A stretch of 64,000 nt of DNA from Dipylidium caninum (Eukaryota > Platyhelminthes > Cestoda > Cyclophyllidea > Dipylidiidae). Positions 24,701 through 34,943 of this stretch are shown piece after piece (positions within the stretch are counted from its first letter, which is position 1; each line of letters begins with the position of its first letter). Location of the stretch: contig QEYB01001053.1 in the NCBI GenBank assembly GCA_017562135.1, forward strand, positions 186,001 to 250,000. Direction: 5' to 3'. The translations under genes were made by a program, and so were the position numbers. Under the pieces are notes generated by a model, which was not told the DNA's origin, did no database searches, and worked only from the letters and a program-made list of their open reading frames with translations.

Positions 24701-24790
24701 CGTGGCCGTCTGGAGGTGCCGCCACACATCAGCAGTCCCCCCTGTCCGCCGGTGCCTCACGGTCTCGTCAGACAGCGCCCCGTCTTCTAG
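18749..24790 (+). CDS. TEKT2: Tektin-2-like axonemal filament protein
   Basis: Tektins are coiled-coil proteins of the inner wall of doublet microtubules in cilia and sperm flagella. Six exons: 18749-18906, 20099-20354, 20539-20753, 21331-21553, 22199-22422, 24601-24790. All are GT-AG with matching phases, giving 421 residues, close to the usual 430. N-terminus: MATDNKRPHENPYPPWYNSL. The segment LDVNNRLHNRIQCNREW, then VTVESLTLRDNRRDDDYVKD, closely matches tektin-2 (VAIECLTLRESRRD in the human protein, from memory). Most of the rest is predicted coiled coil with heptads. The tektin signature nonapeptide RPNVELCRD is changed to RPGMENAKD (residues 323-331), so the near-invariant Cys is lost. 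The C-terminus is Pro-rich. Introns 1 and 5 are long (1.2 and 2.2 kb) and hold no recognised gene. With TTLL7 this is the second cilium-related gene in the window. Confidence 0.88.
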
Positions 24791-24908
24791 AAATCCATCA
24801 ACGCCCCAGCCCCCAACCTCGCCTCCTCCTCCTCTGCCTCCACCCGTCACCGAAGGACTACGTGCCTTGCCATGTTAGTGTAACCAGCCTGACAGGCTGC
24901 GGTGCTCC

Positions 24909-24914
24909 AATAAA
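24909..24914 (+). terminator. AATAAA polyadenylation signal for TEKT2
   Basis: A canonical AATAAA lies 119 bases past the tektin stop codon. That spacing suits a short 3' UTR. It is the only clearly placed polyadenylation hexamer I found for any gene in the window. Confidence 0.6.
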
Positions 24915-25724
24915 GGCGTCCGCCTCTCCCCAGTAGGGCATGCAGAGGCAGCTGAGTTGGCGTCCGCCTCGTAGGAGAGCTTAGAGCCTCTCATGGGGAG
25001 GCACTTGAAGCTGAACGTCTTCGGCGAGCATTTGTGGGAACGTAGGAGATATTTTCTTACACGTCCTCCATCATTTCATCCACCCATCCATCGAGGTTAG
25101 ATTTCTTAATTAGTGCATCTGGCCTAAGCTAATTATACATTCCCTCCATTTGTGGTAGACCCTTTGACGCTTTCTCCGACCCGCGGTCCCGCTGACCCGA
25201 CGTTCGGCGCCAGTGTCGGTGGGGAGGCAAGGCAAATGCTGCCAAATCTGCGGCGAGGGGGAGCTGAGACCTTGTCTGGCCCGCGTGGGGAGCGGGGGCA
25301 AAGCGGACACGAGAGAGAAGTGCGGTTGGCCAACGAAGGGTTGGAGGAGCAGGGAAAATGGAGTGGAAGAAGGGCCACAATTCCGCGGAGTGGAGGTGGA
25401 AGCGTGGTGGGGCGGGGCGGGGGAATGGAGAAACGATGTTTCGCGTGGAGGCATCGCAACCGCCACCGAGCCACGGTCCGCCCTCGACACCCGATGGGGG
25501 GAGAGAGGTCGAAGTGCGCCGGTGAGGTGACCCCAGAGGGTGGCCAAATGGACTGTCAGGGGCTTTGAGGTCAAACCAGACGCAGCAAAGTGGAGGGGAG
25601 GTCACCCAACTGAAAGGGAGAAAACATGCTTTTTTTTCGGCGTCATTCTCGGTCTGGCGGCAAGAGCGGGCTCGGCGGTGGCGAGGGAGAGAAGAAGGCC
25701 GAGGGGGAACAGGAGAGACACGGG
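24915..25724. other. Intergenic region between TEKT2 and the inverted repeat
   Basis: About 0.8 kb that becomes GC-rich toward the right. Overlapping open frames on both strands share the same high-GC stretch and have no recognisable domain. No gene is supported. Confidence 0.4.
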
Positions 25725-26031
25725 TGGGAGACAGGCCGGCAAAGGGCCGACATTTCACATGACGAGGAGGAGTTCTCTGTTTCCGCCACAGCTGACTCAT
25801 GCGAAAGAAGAGAGGCGGAGGCGGAGGCGGCGGCTGATTCGACATCTGCTTCTGCTTCTCCCAGGAGAGGGCAATTTCTCCCAACCCACCAATCACCGCC
25901 TCGTCTCGTCTCCACGCACGCACGCACGCACTCACGCACGTTCACTGACGCAATCGATTGTGTCCGTCTGCTTTTGCCCACTCGTCCCACGCCCCACCAC
26001 CCACCACCCACCGGCCACCGGCCACCGGCGG

Positions 26032-26079
26032 CCAATCGGCGCTCGTGCATGTGCTTCCCCACTTGCCGTGGCTATAAAA
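26032..26079 (+). promoter_or_regulatory. CCAAT plus TATA promoter pair in the left arm, pointing right
   Basis: CCAAT at 26032-26036 and TATAAAA at 26073-26079, in normal promoter order about 40 bases apart. The predicted start near 26100-26110 would send a transcript inward toward the spacer. What it would express is unknown: the downstream frame from the ATG near 26274 is His/Thr- and Gly/Arg-repeat-rich and not convincing as a protein. Confidence 0.45.
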
Positions 26080-26150
26080 AGCCGCCTCCCGCGCTGCCTC
26101 CGCCGACGCGACGCCACGCGGCGCAGCCCTCCGCGTCCTCGTCCGCGTCC

Positions 26151-26197
26151 CGCCTCGCCTCGCCTCGCCTCGCCTCGCCTCGCCTCGCCTCGCCTCG
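26151..26197. repeat. CGCCT pentanucleotide tandem repeat, about nine units
   Basis: Pure CGCCT units just downstream of the TATA box in the left arm. The matching part of the right arm (about 28100-28142) has fewer, interrupted units, so the copy number changed after the arms separated. Confidence 0.9.
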
Positions 26198-26355
26198 ACG
26201 CAAGGCGACTCCTCGTTGCCGCTGCATCCCAACGATCGACGGCAGTTGCCGTCCAAGCAGACAGACACCAAAGATGCACACGCAAAGACACACACAAACG
26301 CAGACAAACGAGGAAGGTGACAGGGTGAGAGAGGGGCAAACAGACAGACAGACAG

Positions 26356-26399
26356 GCGGGGCGGGGCGGGGCGGGGCGGGGCGGGGCGGGGCGGGGCGG
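26356..26399. repeat. GCGGG tandem repeat, about eight units; G-quadruplex candidate
   Basis: Eight GCGGG units give many runs of four G separated by single C. The right-arm counterpart on the opposite strand (about 27902-27940) is shorter and interrupted. The plus strand here could fold as a G-quadruplex. Confidence 0.85.
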
Positions 26400-26886
26400 T
26401 CAACGAACACACACACACAGAAGCACACACAGAAGCACACACGGGCATTAAATTAATGGAACTGGGCGAAATCCGTGCAATAGAAAGTGGGCGCCTCGGG
26501 CCCCGCTCTGTACAGCCGCAATCACCACCTCCTCGACCGCCTCCTCGTCCACCCGTCCGCCGACGCCGCGGCGTCTGGCCACCGGGTCGCCGTCTTCGTC
26601 AGCTCTACGTCGCGATCTCAGCGGTTCCTTGCCGTCGTCGTCCTTGTAGCCGCCTCCCTTCTCCGACCGCCTTCGAGTCCCCTTCGCGCCGCCTTCCGTT
26701 GTTAATCCCGCGCCACGCACCGACCGACCGCGTGGACAGCCCCACGATGCGCCCGCGGCGCTCTTCTGTCCGCCGGCATCGCTGCGGGGGAAAGCCCCCG
26801 CATCGTCCGCCCTCGGCTGGCCGCATCCGCCCGTGGAAGGTGCCTGCGGCGTTGTTTCTGCCTCGGGAATGCGCGTCAGTGAACCT

Positions 26887-27432
26887 CAACGCCGTGTGAC
26901 CGCAGACTGGCGGGTCTTGTGAAGGCGGCAGTTTTTTTCTCACGCATTTTTGCAGACGTCCACTTTTGTCCTTTTCTTTGTCCACACTTAGTGTAACGAT
27001 GGTAAAATAAATGTCTCCCAAATCCCTTCTTTCGGCGGTCTCCACCCCCTCGGGGCGGCTTGGGCGGCCTCCTCGGTCTCGCCAGAGCGCGTCATGGCTC
27101 TCCCAGACCACTTCATCCCCGCCACGGGATGAAGGTGAGGTTTTCCTGCCCCGCCGGCCCCGCTCCTTGGCCCCCCGCCGCGAAGGGTGACCCCACCGCG
27201 CCGAGTTGGAGGGTTTTCGTCGGGAGTTGGCCTGCCCCTGTTCCGGTGAGAAGGCGAAGGAAGGAATGATTCCCTAATCCCTTTTGAAAAGCGTCGACAC
27301 TACAAATCTGAGATATAAGTGATCAACTAATTCCGAGGCGGAACCAGAATTACCGCCAAGGCAGAGTTGCGGGAGTTTGGTGGAACGTTTTATTTGGAGA
27401 ATGAGAAAAAAACAAAAGAGTTGGAACAGAGA
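26887..27432. other. Spacer of the inverted repeat
   Basis: 546 bp of sequence lying between the two arms with no internal pairing of note. No start codon with a convincing protein and no RNA gene was recognised. Both arm promoters point toward it. Confidence 0.5.
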
Positions 27433-28579
27433 AGGTTCTCCGACGCACATTCCCGAGGCAGAAGCAGCGTTGCACGCACCTTCCACGGGCGGATGCGGCC
27501 AGTCGAGGGCGGACGATGCGGAGGGCGCTTTCCCCCCGCCCCCCCGAGCGATGCCGGCGGACAGCAAAGCAGCGCGGGCGCATCGTGGGGCTGCCCACGC
27601 GGCCGGTCGGTGCGTGGCGCGGGGATTAACAAGGGAAGGCGGGGCGAAAGGGACTCAAAGGCGGTCGGAGAAGGGAGGTGGCTACAAGGACGACGACGGC
27701 ATGGAACCGCTGAGATCGCGACGTAGAGCTGACGAAGACGGCGACCCGGTGGCCGGTCGCCGGCGGACGAGGAGGTGGAGATTGTCGATGTACAGAGCGG
27801 GGCCCGAGGCGCCCACTTATATTGCACGGATTTCGCCCAGTTCCATTAATTTAATGCCCGTGTGTGTTTCTGTGTTGTGCTTCTGTGTGTGTGTTCGTTG
27901 ACCGCCCCGCGCCCGCCCCGCCCCGCCCCGCCCCCGCCTGTCTGTCTGTCTGTTTGCCCCTCTCTCACCCTGTCACCTTCCTCGTTTGTCTGCGTTTGTG
28001 TGTGTCTTTGCGTGTGCATCTTTGGTGTCTGTCTGCTTGGACGGCAACTGCCGTCGATCGTTGGGATGCAGCGGCAACGAGGAGTCGCCTTGCGTCGAGC
28101 GAGGCGAGGCGAGGCGAGGCGAGGCGAAGGCGAGGCGAGGCGGGACGCGGACGAGGACGCGGAGGGCTGCGCCGCGTGGCGTCGCGTCGGTGGAGGCAGC
28201 GCGGGAGGCGTCTTTTATAGCCGCGCCGCGTGGACAGCCACGGCAAGTGGGGAAACACATGCGCGAGCACCGATTGGCCGGTCGGTGCCGGGTGGCCGGC
28301 GGTGGGGCGTGGGGCGTGGGACGAGTGGGCAAAAGCAGACGGACACAATCGATTGCGTCCGTGAACGTGCGTGCGTGCGTGCGAGCGTGCGTGGAGACGA
28401 GACGAGGCGGTGATTGGTGGGTTGGGAGAAATTGCCCTCCCCTGGGAGAAGCAGAAGCAGATGTCGAATCAGCCGCCGCCTCCGCCTCCGCCTCTTCTTT
28501 CGCATGAGTCAGCTGTGGCGGAAACAGAGAACTCCTCCTCGTCATGTGAAATGTCGGCCCTTTGCTGGCCTGTCTCCCA
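27433..28579 (-). repeat. Right arm of the large inverted repeat
   Basis: Reverse-complement partner of 25725-26886. It keeps the same order of elements: inner AGGTTC, GCCTCGGGAATG, the GGGGC-type run, CAGACAG microsatellite, CGCCT-type run, TATA, CCAAT, a GTGC microsatellite, and the outer GCCTGTCTCCCA. Its tandem arrays are shorter than in the left arm. Confidence 0.9.
28213..28277 (-). promoter_or_regulatory. CCAAT plus TATA promoter pair in the right arm, pointing left
   Basis: Mirror copy of the left-arm pair: TATAAAA on the minus strand at 28219-28213 and CCAAT at 28277-28273. Transcription would run left toward the spacer, convergent with the left-arm promoter. The core boxes are conserved although neighbouring repeats have drifted, which hints at selection or a recent origin. 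Confidence 0.45.
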
Positions 28580-31500
28580 TCTGGGGACCGCAGATTCCAC
28601 CCACGCGCCCTCGGGCCGCCTTTCCTCTGTCGTCGTTGGCCAAACTCAAAGGCCTCGTCTCATTTTGTCCCGTCTCTTCGGCGTCCGCCTGCCTTCGCTT
28701 CGTCGGGCGCTTTGCCAGACCCGCGTTTCCGGCGCCGGTCGTCGTGCTCCGCGGCAGCCCGCCTGTCCGTCACGCGCCCGTCCAACTCATCCCGGCGCCC
28801 CGCGCCCCGCTGTTCGTGTTTATAGCGGCTGCGAGTGCCACGCGTAAACGAACACGCTCGTGTCTTGGCTACTGGGGGCCGTCTTTTCGCGGTGCGACCC
28901 TCCGGGTGGGGGTGTTGGTGGCGGGGGGGTGGGGAGCGAAGGCGACGGGGTCGGACGTAGGGCGAGGCAGCTCGTTTACTCACACTTGTCGTGCGCCCCG
29001 CGGTGTCCGAAAGCCACGGGCCGCTTGCCGACACGGGCGCTGGGCGGTCGCGGGGCGGTCGCGGGGTTCCAACCTCGAGGCCGCCGACGACGAACGTGGA
29101 GGGCGAGCGAAGTGTCCCGAGGATCCGCACATCCCTTCGAAGCGGGGGCGACTGGTCGCGGGCCGAAATCTCCCCGTCGCGCGGTTTTTCCGGACAAAAC
29201 CGCCATCCTGTGTGAGGAGATGCTTCCGCGGATGCGCGCGGCGGGCGAAGAAGACGGCGGGGGAGGGGGGGGACGGGGGGTGGGTGACGGAGGCGACTGA
29301 CTCACCCGATTTGCCCACTTTTCCCGCTGACACATCAAGTGAGTCACGCCGGTGCCCTGCGGCGTCGCCTCGGTCTGCGTCGGCCGCCGGTCTGCCCCTC
29401 CATCAGGTCGCCACTCCCCTCCGGCCGGCAACCGCGCCAAAGGCGGGCAAAAGTTGCCATGGTTTCAGGCAAGCTCTTCTTTCGCCCCCCCTCCCCTCCT
29501 CTCCCCTGCTGCCTCGTGGCCGAGCGGCTGTGGGACGCGCCGCGCCGTCGCCGCCGTCCCGTCGACGGACGTCCGCTGGGGCACCGCGCGAAGCGGCCCA
29601 CCTGCTGCCCTTCCGTCTCCTGCGTCACACATATGTGACGCGCCTCGTTCGCGTCCACTTCTACCGTGCAGAAGGCACTTTTTGGGTCCGACGAGCGCGG
29701 CATGGCGAGAGCATCGGCCGAGAGGGCGCCGCAACACGGCGGACTGGCCACTGCGGCCGGGCGGGATTCCGCAGAAGGATGTCGGGTAAATGCTGAAATG
29801 GCCTCCACCCTGTCCGCCCTCGTAGAACGAGAACATCGCGCATTCTGCGCCCAGCGCAGTCAGACGGTGTTCCACGGAGAAGACGGAGCCGAGACCTTCT
29901 CTCGCCCCGACGACAATCTCCCCGCGCCGGGCATTCATTCGGGCGTTTCTTTGGAAGGACGGGGGGTGGAGGGTGAGGCGTGGCGCGTGAGGCGTGGGGT
30001 TCAGGAGAGCGCCGCGCCAGTCCGCGCGGGGATGCGTCGAGGGACGACACTTCGAGCTGCGACGAGGCTGAAGGCGCTTGACTCCGCGCATCCCCGGCCC
30101 GAACCGACGCAATGCTTCCGACGGCCGCATCGGCTCAACGACTGCCCACACCGCGTCGGAGAAAGGCTAAACAAATGCCAGCGACACCGAATGCGTCGCA
30201 CGCCGAGGCGCCGGGACAACGCCACTCGGTGACTCTACGGCTCCGCCAAGCTAGTTTGTCCGAGCATTCGACGAGAGTCGCAAGAGTTGTGCCCACAAGG
30301 CGAGTTGCGGGGCGTTTTGCCTCAAGTCGGATGGCCGAGCAGGATGCGGAGGGAGGAAATCAGGCAGACGTTAAAATATTTTCCCGCCTCAGCGCCATTG
30401 ACCGGCCGCTGTTTCATTAATCATGCGATATCTCCTGCCCAAATTGTGGTAAGGAGGATCGCAGAGACTCCTCTGACGCAGGGGATAAAGCCTTCGTCTC
30501 TATTGTCTTCTGCTCGTCTCCTCGTTTTTCCCATCCGCACTCGTCGAAGGCGTCAGGTCCTTTAAACGTCGACACTTTCATGACGGGCAATGGCTTGGCT
30601 GACAGGTGCGTCAAATGGCTAAGCGGATGGACCAAGTTGGCAGAGCAGTGGGGATGTCAGCCCAATCCATCCCTGAAAAGTCGATCTCCCACCTCAAACG
30701 GCGAATTCCTCTTCCACTTTATTCGAATTTTCGCGGGTCGTGCCTGAAAAATAAGTTTCTTCCTGATGTTGGCATTCTAGGCAGTCATCCAACGGCTGAA
30801 ACTGTCTCCTTGCTTTCTGACACTTCTGGTCGGTGCTCACCCTGTCCCTGAATCGGTCGGTCATAACCTTCAGGCTCCAGCCAATCAGATTTGTGGGGAG
30901 TAAAAACGACCAATCAGCGATTAGAGAATTTCGAGTTGACCTTTTTTGAGCGAATGCACTTCCTGGATGTAAGATATGAGAGCTTCAATCCCCTTCTAAC
31001 TCCTAAATCCATCTCCGTCTATATTGAACACAACGTTGAGCATTTCCACAGCCAACTAGCGGGGCCTGGCATTTAGGCAGCCAGTCTCCAGAGGGTGACG
31101 ATAAGTTAGTCTGTGGAATCACGAGCGCTGGATAACTGCCAGGGCACATTACGACGGTTGAGGGTGTTTACTGAATCGCCACGACTGTGGGCAGTCCTCC
31201 AGGCCCCCTATGGCAAGGCCGGACTGGGTCACAGCGGGGCAGTCGGTCTTCCGCAATGCGTCGCCAAGTCCCCTGGTGAAGAAGGGTCCAAAGTGGTCAC
31301 GCACATGTCCCGGTGCCTCGCTCCCATCACTTCAACGATCCGCGCAGCCAGGAATGCGTGATTTCGGGGAGTTTTCGGCTTGCATTTTGCAGGAACTTTG
31401 CTTCTCACGACCTCTTGATTCCCCAGGCGGACACTAATCATTGGCGCTAAATGATCGGTGACACTGGCACGCCACGTCGGAGTGTATCCGAGGCCAGTGG

Positions 31501-31633
31501 TAGTTCCAAAAAAGCCTAATCTGTTTATTTCCTCCGAAGTTGTTTAAAACACTAGCCCATGCATAACTGCGCACAGTAGAATCGCGGCCGGAGGGCAGAG
31601 CGGAGCTCGACAGTGGACAATCGAGGCGAAGAG
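28580..31633. other. Long intergenic region upstream of the PNP-like gene
   Basis: About 3 kb. The left 1.7 kb is extremely CpG-rich and yields long overlapping open frames on several strands (up to 460 codons near 28414-29796) with no domain, biased Arg/Pro/Ala content and no splice context, so I do not call them genes. The right part is of moderate GC and holds no recognised exon or RNA gene. The CpG-rich part could be a regulatory island. Confidence 0.45.
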
Positions 31634-33877
31634 ATGGCGTCGTTTCAGCAGACAATGTGCGCCACGGAATACCTGCGCAGTCGGGTGCATTACAGGCCGA
31701 TGGTGGGGATAATCTGCGGCTCCGGACTGGGCAGCGTCGTCGACCAGCTCAAAAATCCGCGGATTGTGCGATACGACGATATTCCCGGCTTCCCGGACTG
31801 CGAAGGTGAGACGGAGGGCCATTTGATGTGTCAAAGAATCCGCTCTCCCCACCGTCCCGCCTTCTCCCGTGTTTATCCATCCACTTTCACTCCTGCGTCT
31901 GCCGCAGCGCCGAGTTGGAAGTGATTTGCCCGTCTACTCTCTGCCACCAACATCCAACCGTCTCTTTACTCGCGCAAACGTCCTTCAGTCCGATCCGAAG
32001 ACCGGATCCGCGAGTTTCCTCCCTCGTATGCATCCACGCGTCTTAGCTTAGCATTTGAAATTCCCCTGCTTGACCGACTCACACACCCTTCCATAAAACA
32101 CTGCCCCCGTCGCCCAACTCTCTCGACCGACACCACTTCGACCGTGTCGCCCTGCTCGGTGTGCGTGTTTATGTCCATCGGGGTGATCCGCTGGAGGGCC
32201 GCGCCGTCGAGGCCACATTGTGCGCGGGCCGCATCTCCGGCCTCGCAGCAGTTCGCGCTCCCCTTCCTTTCGGTCAGACGCGAGCAATAAGAAGCAAAGC
32301 GGGGACGAAGCTGATGCATATGCTACTTATTATTAATCAGTAACCATTTTGAATATTTTCACAGTTATCGGCAACGAGGGAAAGTTCATTTTCGGCGAAC
32401 TCGGTGGCAAACAGGTGGTCGTTTTGCAGAGGCGGATGCGGACCTACGAGGGCCACGACTACAGTGTGGCAAGTTATCCCCCCCTCCACCCACCTTCCAT
32501 TTTACCCCTCTCCTGTCAATTTTTACACTAGCTTTCTCCTTCCCGCCCACCCTCCCGACAGATGTCCGGACCGATACGAATAATTCGACTGTTAGGAGCG
32601 CGGTACCTCTTCGTCACCACGACTGCTGGCGGTCTGAATCCGCGATTCAAGGTTGGGGACTTGGTGATGGTGAAGGACCACGTGGACTTCTCCTCCCTGG
32701 TGGGCAATAATCCACTCATCGGACCTCACGATCCGAGGTGAGGAGGTCGCAACCGCCTTAGTCTGAGGCTTTTGTTGCCCGAATGATGATCACCTGAAGT
32801 TATGGTTTCTCGTCGATCGCTCAATCCTATTCGGAGGCGCGCCCGTATAAGCTACTTTTCATTGTGCCTGGCGGGCCCCTCTTCGTTTTCTTGCAAAGCC
32901 GCCCGCCCGCCAGCCTCCCTGTCCGGATGAAGGAAACGGCTCTTTCATTGAGTCGCGACGCGGATCACAGCGCCACCACTAAGTGCTTCGAGCCTCCAGC
33001 TGTCGCCTTCATCCGCATTATCCAAACGCCTACGGCTGACGAGCAGATTGGAAGTGTTAAGGGGACACACATTCCTGCCACGAGTCACCTAAGAGCCACC
33101 GGCTCTGGACTCGCCTCTGTCCCTACGAGTTTGGCATTCTAAGAAGGTGTTGCATCGACTGTCTAGGTTCGGAGACCGGTTTCCCGCTCTGGTGGGCACG
33201 TACGACCGTCTGCTGCGCGACCTGGCGGCCAAGAGCATGAGCGAGTTGCGGTTGCAAGAGGAGATGCTGGAGGGCATCTACTTCCACATCGCGGGACCGG
33301 CCTACGAGACTCCAGCTACTGCGCGAATGCTTCAACTACTCGGCTGCGATGTCATGGGTAAGTGCTCCCCCTGCACGGGGGCCTCCCGCTTCTCCCACGC
33401 CAGCTGGCGAAGTGGCCGATGGCGTGTGTTAGCAGCACCCGACAGGAGTCTCCCAAGGTGGCGGAGCCTCACTCCGGCCACGGGATGCCTGCTTCTCACA
33501 CTCGGTGATTGCTGCAATGAGTTTCCCGCAGAGGGGAATGTAATGGACAAGAATGTATGTCATCACCTTAGCGGTTCGACTCTCCTCGCCCCGTTGCTAG
33601 ACTACCGAAGGCCCGAGCGGAGAGTGCTACTAAAATACGTTGCACCGACTGACCCCATTTCTCTTCTACAGGCATGAGTCTAACGCAGGAGGTACTCGTC
33701 GCCAAGCACCAGCGGATGAAGATCTTCGCGCTCTGCCTCGTCACCAACAAGGTGAGCACGGACTCCAACTCGTCGGACGAGCACAGGCTCGAAACGGAGA
33801 TGCGAGTGGCCAAGACGAAGGCACCGCTAGTCGGACAACTCATCGAGCGCATCATCTCGAACACACCCCTAGGCTGA
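31634..33877 (+). CDS. PNP: Purine nucleoside phosphorylase-like protein with altered active site
   Basis: Trimeric-type PNP normally splits inosine and guanosine with phosphate in purine salvage, a key pathway in flatworms, which cannot make purines de novo. Five exons: 31634-31805, 32365-32468, 32562-32737, 33167-33357, 33672-33877, giving 282 residues (human 289). Conserved: VGIICGSGLGSVVDQL, TAGGLNPRFKVGD, FGDRFPAL, HIAGPAYETPATAR, GMSLTQEV and LVTNKV, with equivalents of human Ser33 (Ser30), Arg84 (Arg81), Glu201 (Glu198), Ser220 (Ser217) and Asn243 (Asn240). Changed: His64 to Asn61, His86 to Arg83, Asn115 to Thr112, Ala116 to Thr113, Phe200 to Tyr197, His257 to Leu254 (ungapped alignment from memory). 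Intron 2 starts with GC. Schistosomes have more than one PNP and one isoform is known to be divergent; this may be its relative. A shift in substrate or loss of activity is possible. Confidence 0.9.
32469..32561 (+). other. GC-AG intron in the PNP-like gene
   Basis: The exon ends GAC TAC AGT GTG and the intron begins GCAAGT, the standard extended donor of GC-AG introns, ending in CCCGACAG. Using it keeps the frame and aligns YEGHDYSVMSGPIR with the same length in human PNP. No GT donor nearby gives both. Confidence 0.85.
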
Positions 33878-34943
33878 TTGAGGGACAACTCGCAAATACA
33901 CTGCCTGCTCCTCTCTGAGTGCTTCCTCCGCGGTCACAGGGGTTGAGAAATACCTGCTACTTAAAAGTTTGAAAGTCGCAGAGTTCGGCGTTAGAATAAG
34001 TGATATAACCCTTCAGGTTCGTGTGGCGTATACGCTTCCCAAGGACAGAAGACCTGCAGAGTGGGCACCAACGTGCCTAAGTAGTTTTGTTTGTGAGCAG
34101 GGACAGCAAACCTACTGAAAGTATTTAAGTAGTGGCGTTTAGCAGTGTCCGTTCAGGCAAAAAAAGGCCACTCGAGGCGACGCAGCGACACTTTTACATG
34201 CCGACTTAGCTACCATCCGAGGCACGAACTCGCAAGGCAATTTAGTCGATGCCCTAAGGCGGATTGGTGAAGCACTCGGCGGCGCGTTCACTTCCAGCGC
34301 GCTCCACCGTAGGTTAAAATAGGCCCTCGAACGATTGGACCGACCAGAAGAGCGCCGTAGCTCTGACCGAATCTCAGTGGACTCAACTATGAGCCACTTC
34401 GCACGTTGCCCTTCTCCACCGACGCCCTCCGAGAAGTCGACCACGCGCCCGGGCGACCTGTCCAACGCGTCAACACGCATAAAGACACACGGAAGCGGGC
34501 ACTAGGAGCGAGGAGGGACCGCATGCCCCACGGACGAGGCCACTGGCGGAGGCGACCGAGTGGGCTTGAGAGAGGACTGCACACTCTTTTGTAAAAAATC
34601 TCTTATTCTCGAACATGAATGCCGTAGTGAGGGACGAGTGAATGTGTGAGTGAGAAGTGACATCTAACGTTTAATGCGAGTCAGGCAGACGTGAATGCGC
34701 CCTGTTGGGGCACGCAACGAGAAAGACGTTTGCCGCCTCCACCGCTTTTCCACGCCTCCTTTCGCGTCCGCTCTCGTGCTCGGGCGCGGGCGCGCCAAGT
34801 TAGTGATGAGGCCAAGCAGGTAATGAGTGGAATGAGATCGTCAAATTAAAAAATACCGGAAATGAGTGTTTGTGTGTCGGTGTCTATGAACGCAGGATGA
34901 GGAGTGAAGGGCGGCGGAGGGGAGGGGGGCGGGCGGCTGATGT
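33878..34943. other. Intergenic region between the convergent PNP-like and RB1CC1 genes
   Basis: About 1.07 kb of 3' flanking sequence for two convergent genes. Short open frames overlap on both strands and resemble nothing known. No AATAAA was seen in a good position for either gene. Confidence 0.45.

Larger units (their letters stand above)
25725..26886 (+). repeat. Left arm of a large imperfect inverted repeat
   Basis: The reverse complement of this arm is found at 27433-28579. Anchors that pair: TGGGAGACAGGC at the outer end; ATTAAATTAATGGAACTGGG near 26448; GCCTCGGGAATG near 26860; GAACCT at the inner end. The arm carries a CACG microsatellite near 25916, CCAAT and TATA boxes, nine CGCCT units and eight GCGGG units. 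The arms differ by substitutions and by unit number in the tandem repeats, so they are not identical copies. Confidence 0.9.

Noticed and set aside
25626..26456. Long open frames across the left arm of the inverted repeat
   Set aside because: They are made of microsatellite and pentanucleotide repeat translations (Ala/Ser/Pro and His/Thr runs) and are mirrored in the right arm with frame-changing indels.
28414..29796. 460-codon open frame on the plus strand
   Set aside because: It begins inside the inverted-repeat arm, is Arg/Pro/Ala/Ser-rich, overlaps equally long frames on the other strand and shows no domain. It is explained by high GC content.
33566..33590. tRNA B-box-like GGTTCGACTC sequence
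   Set aside because: It lies in a PNP intron with no A box, no acceptor stem and no cloverleaf at the right distance.
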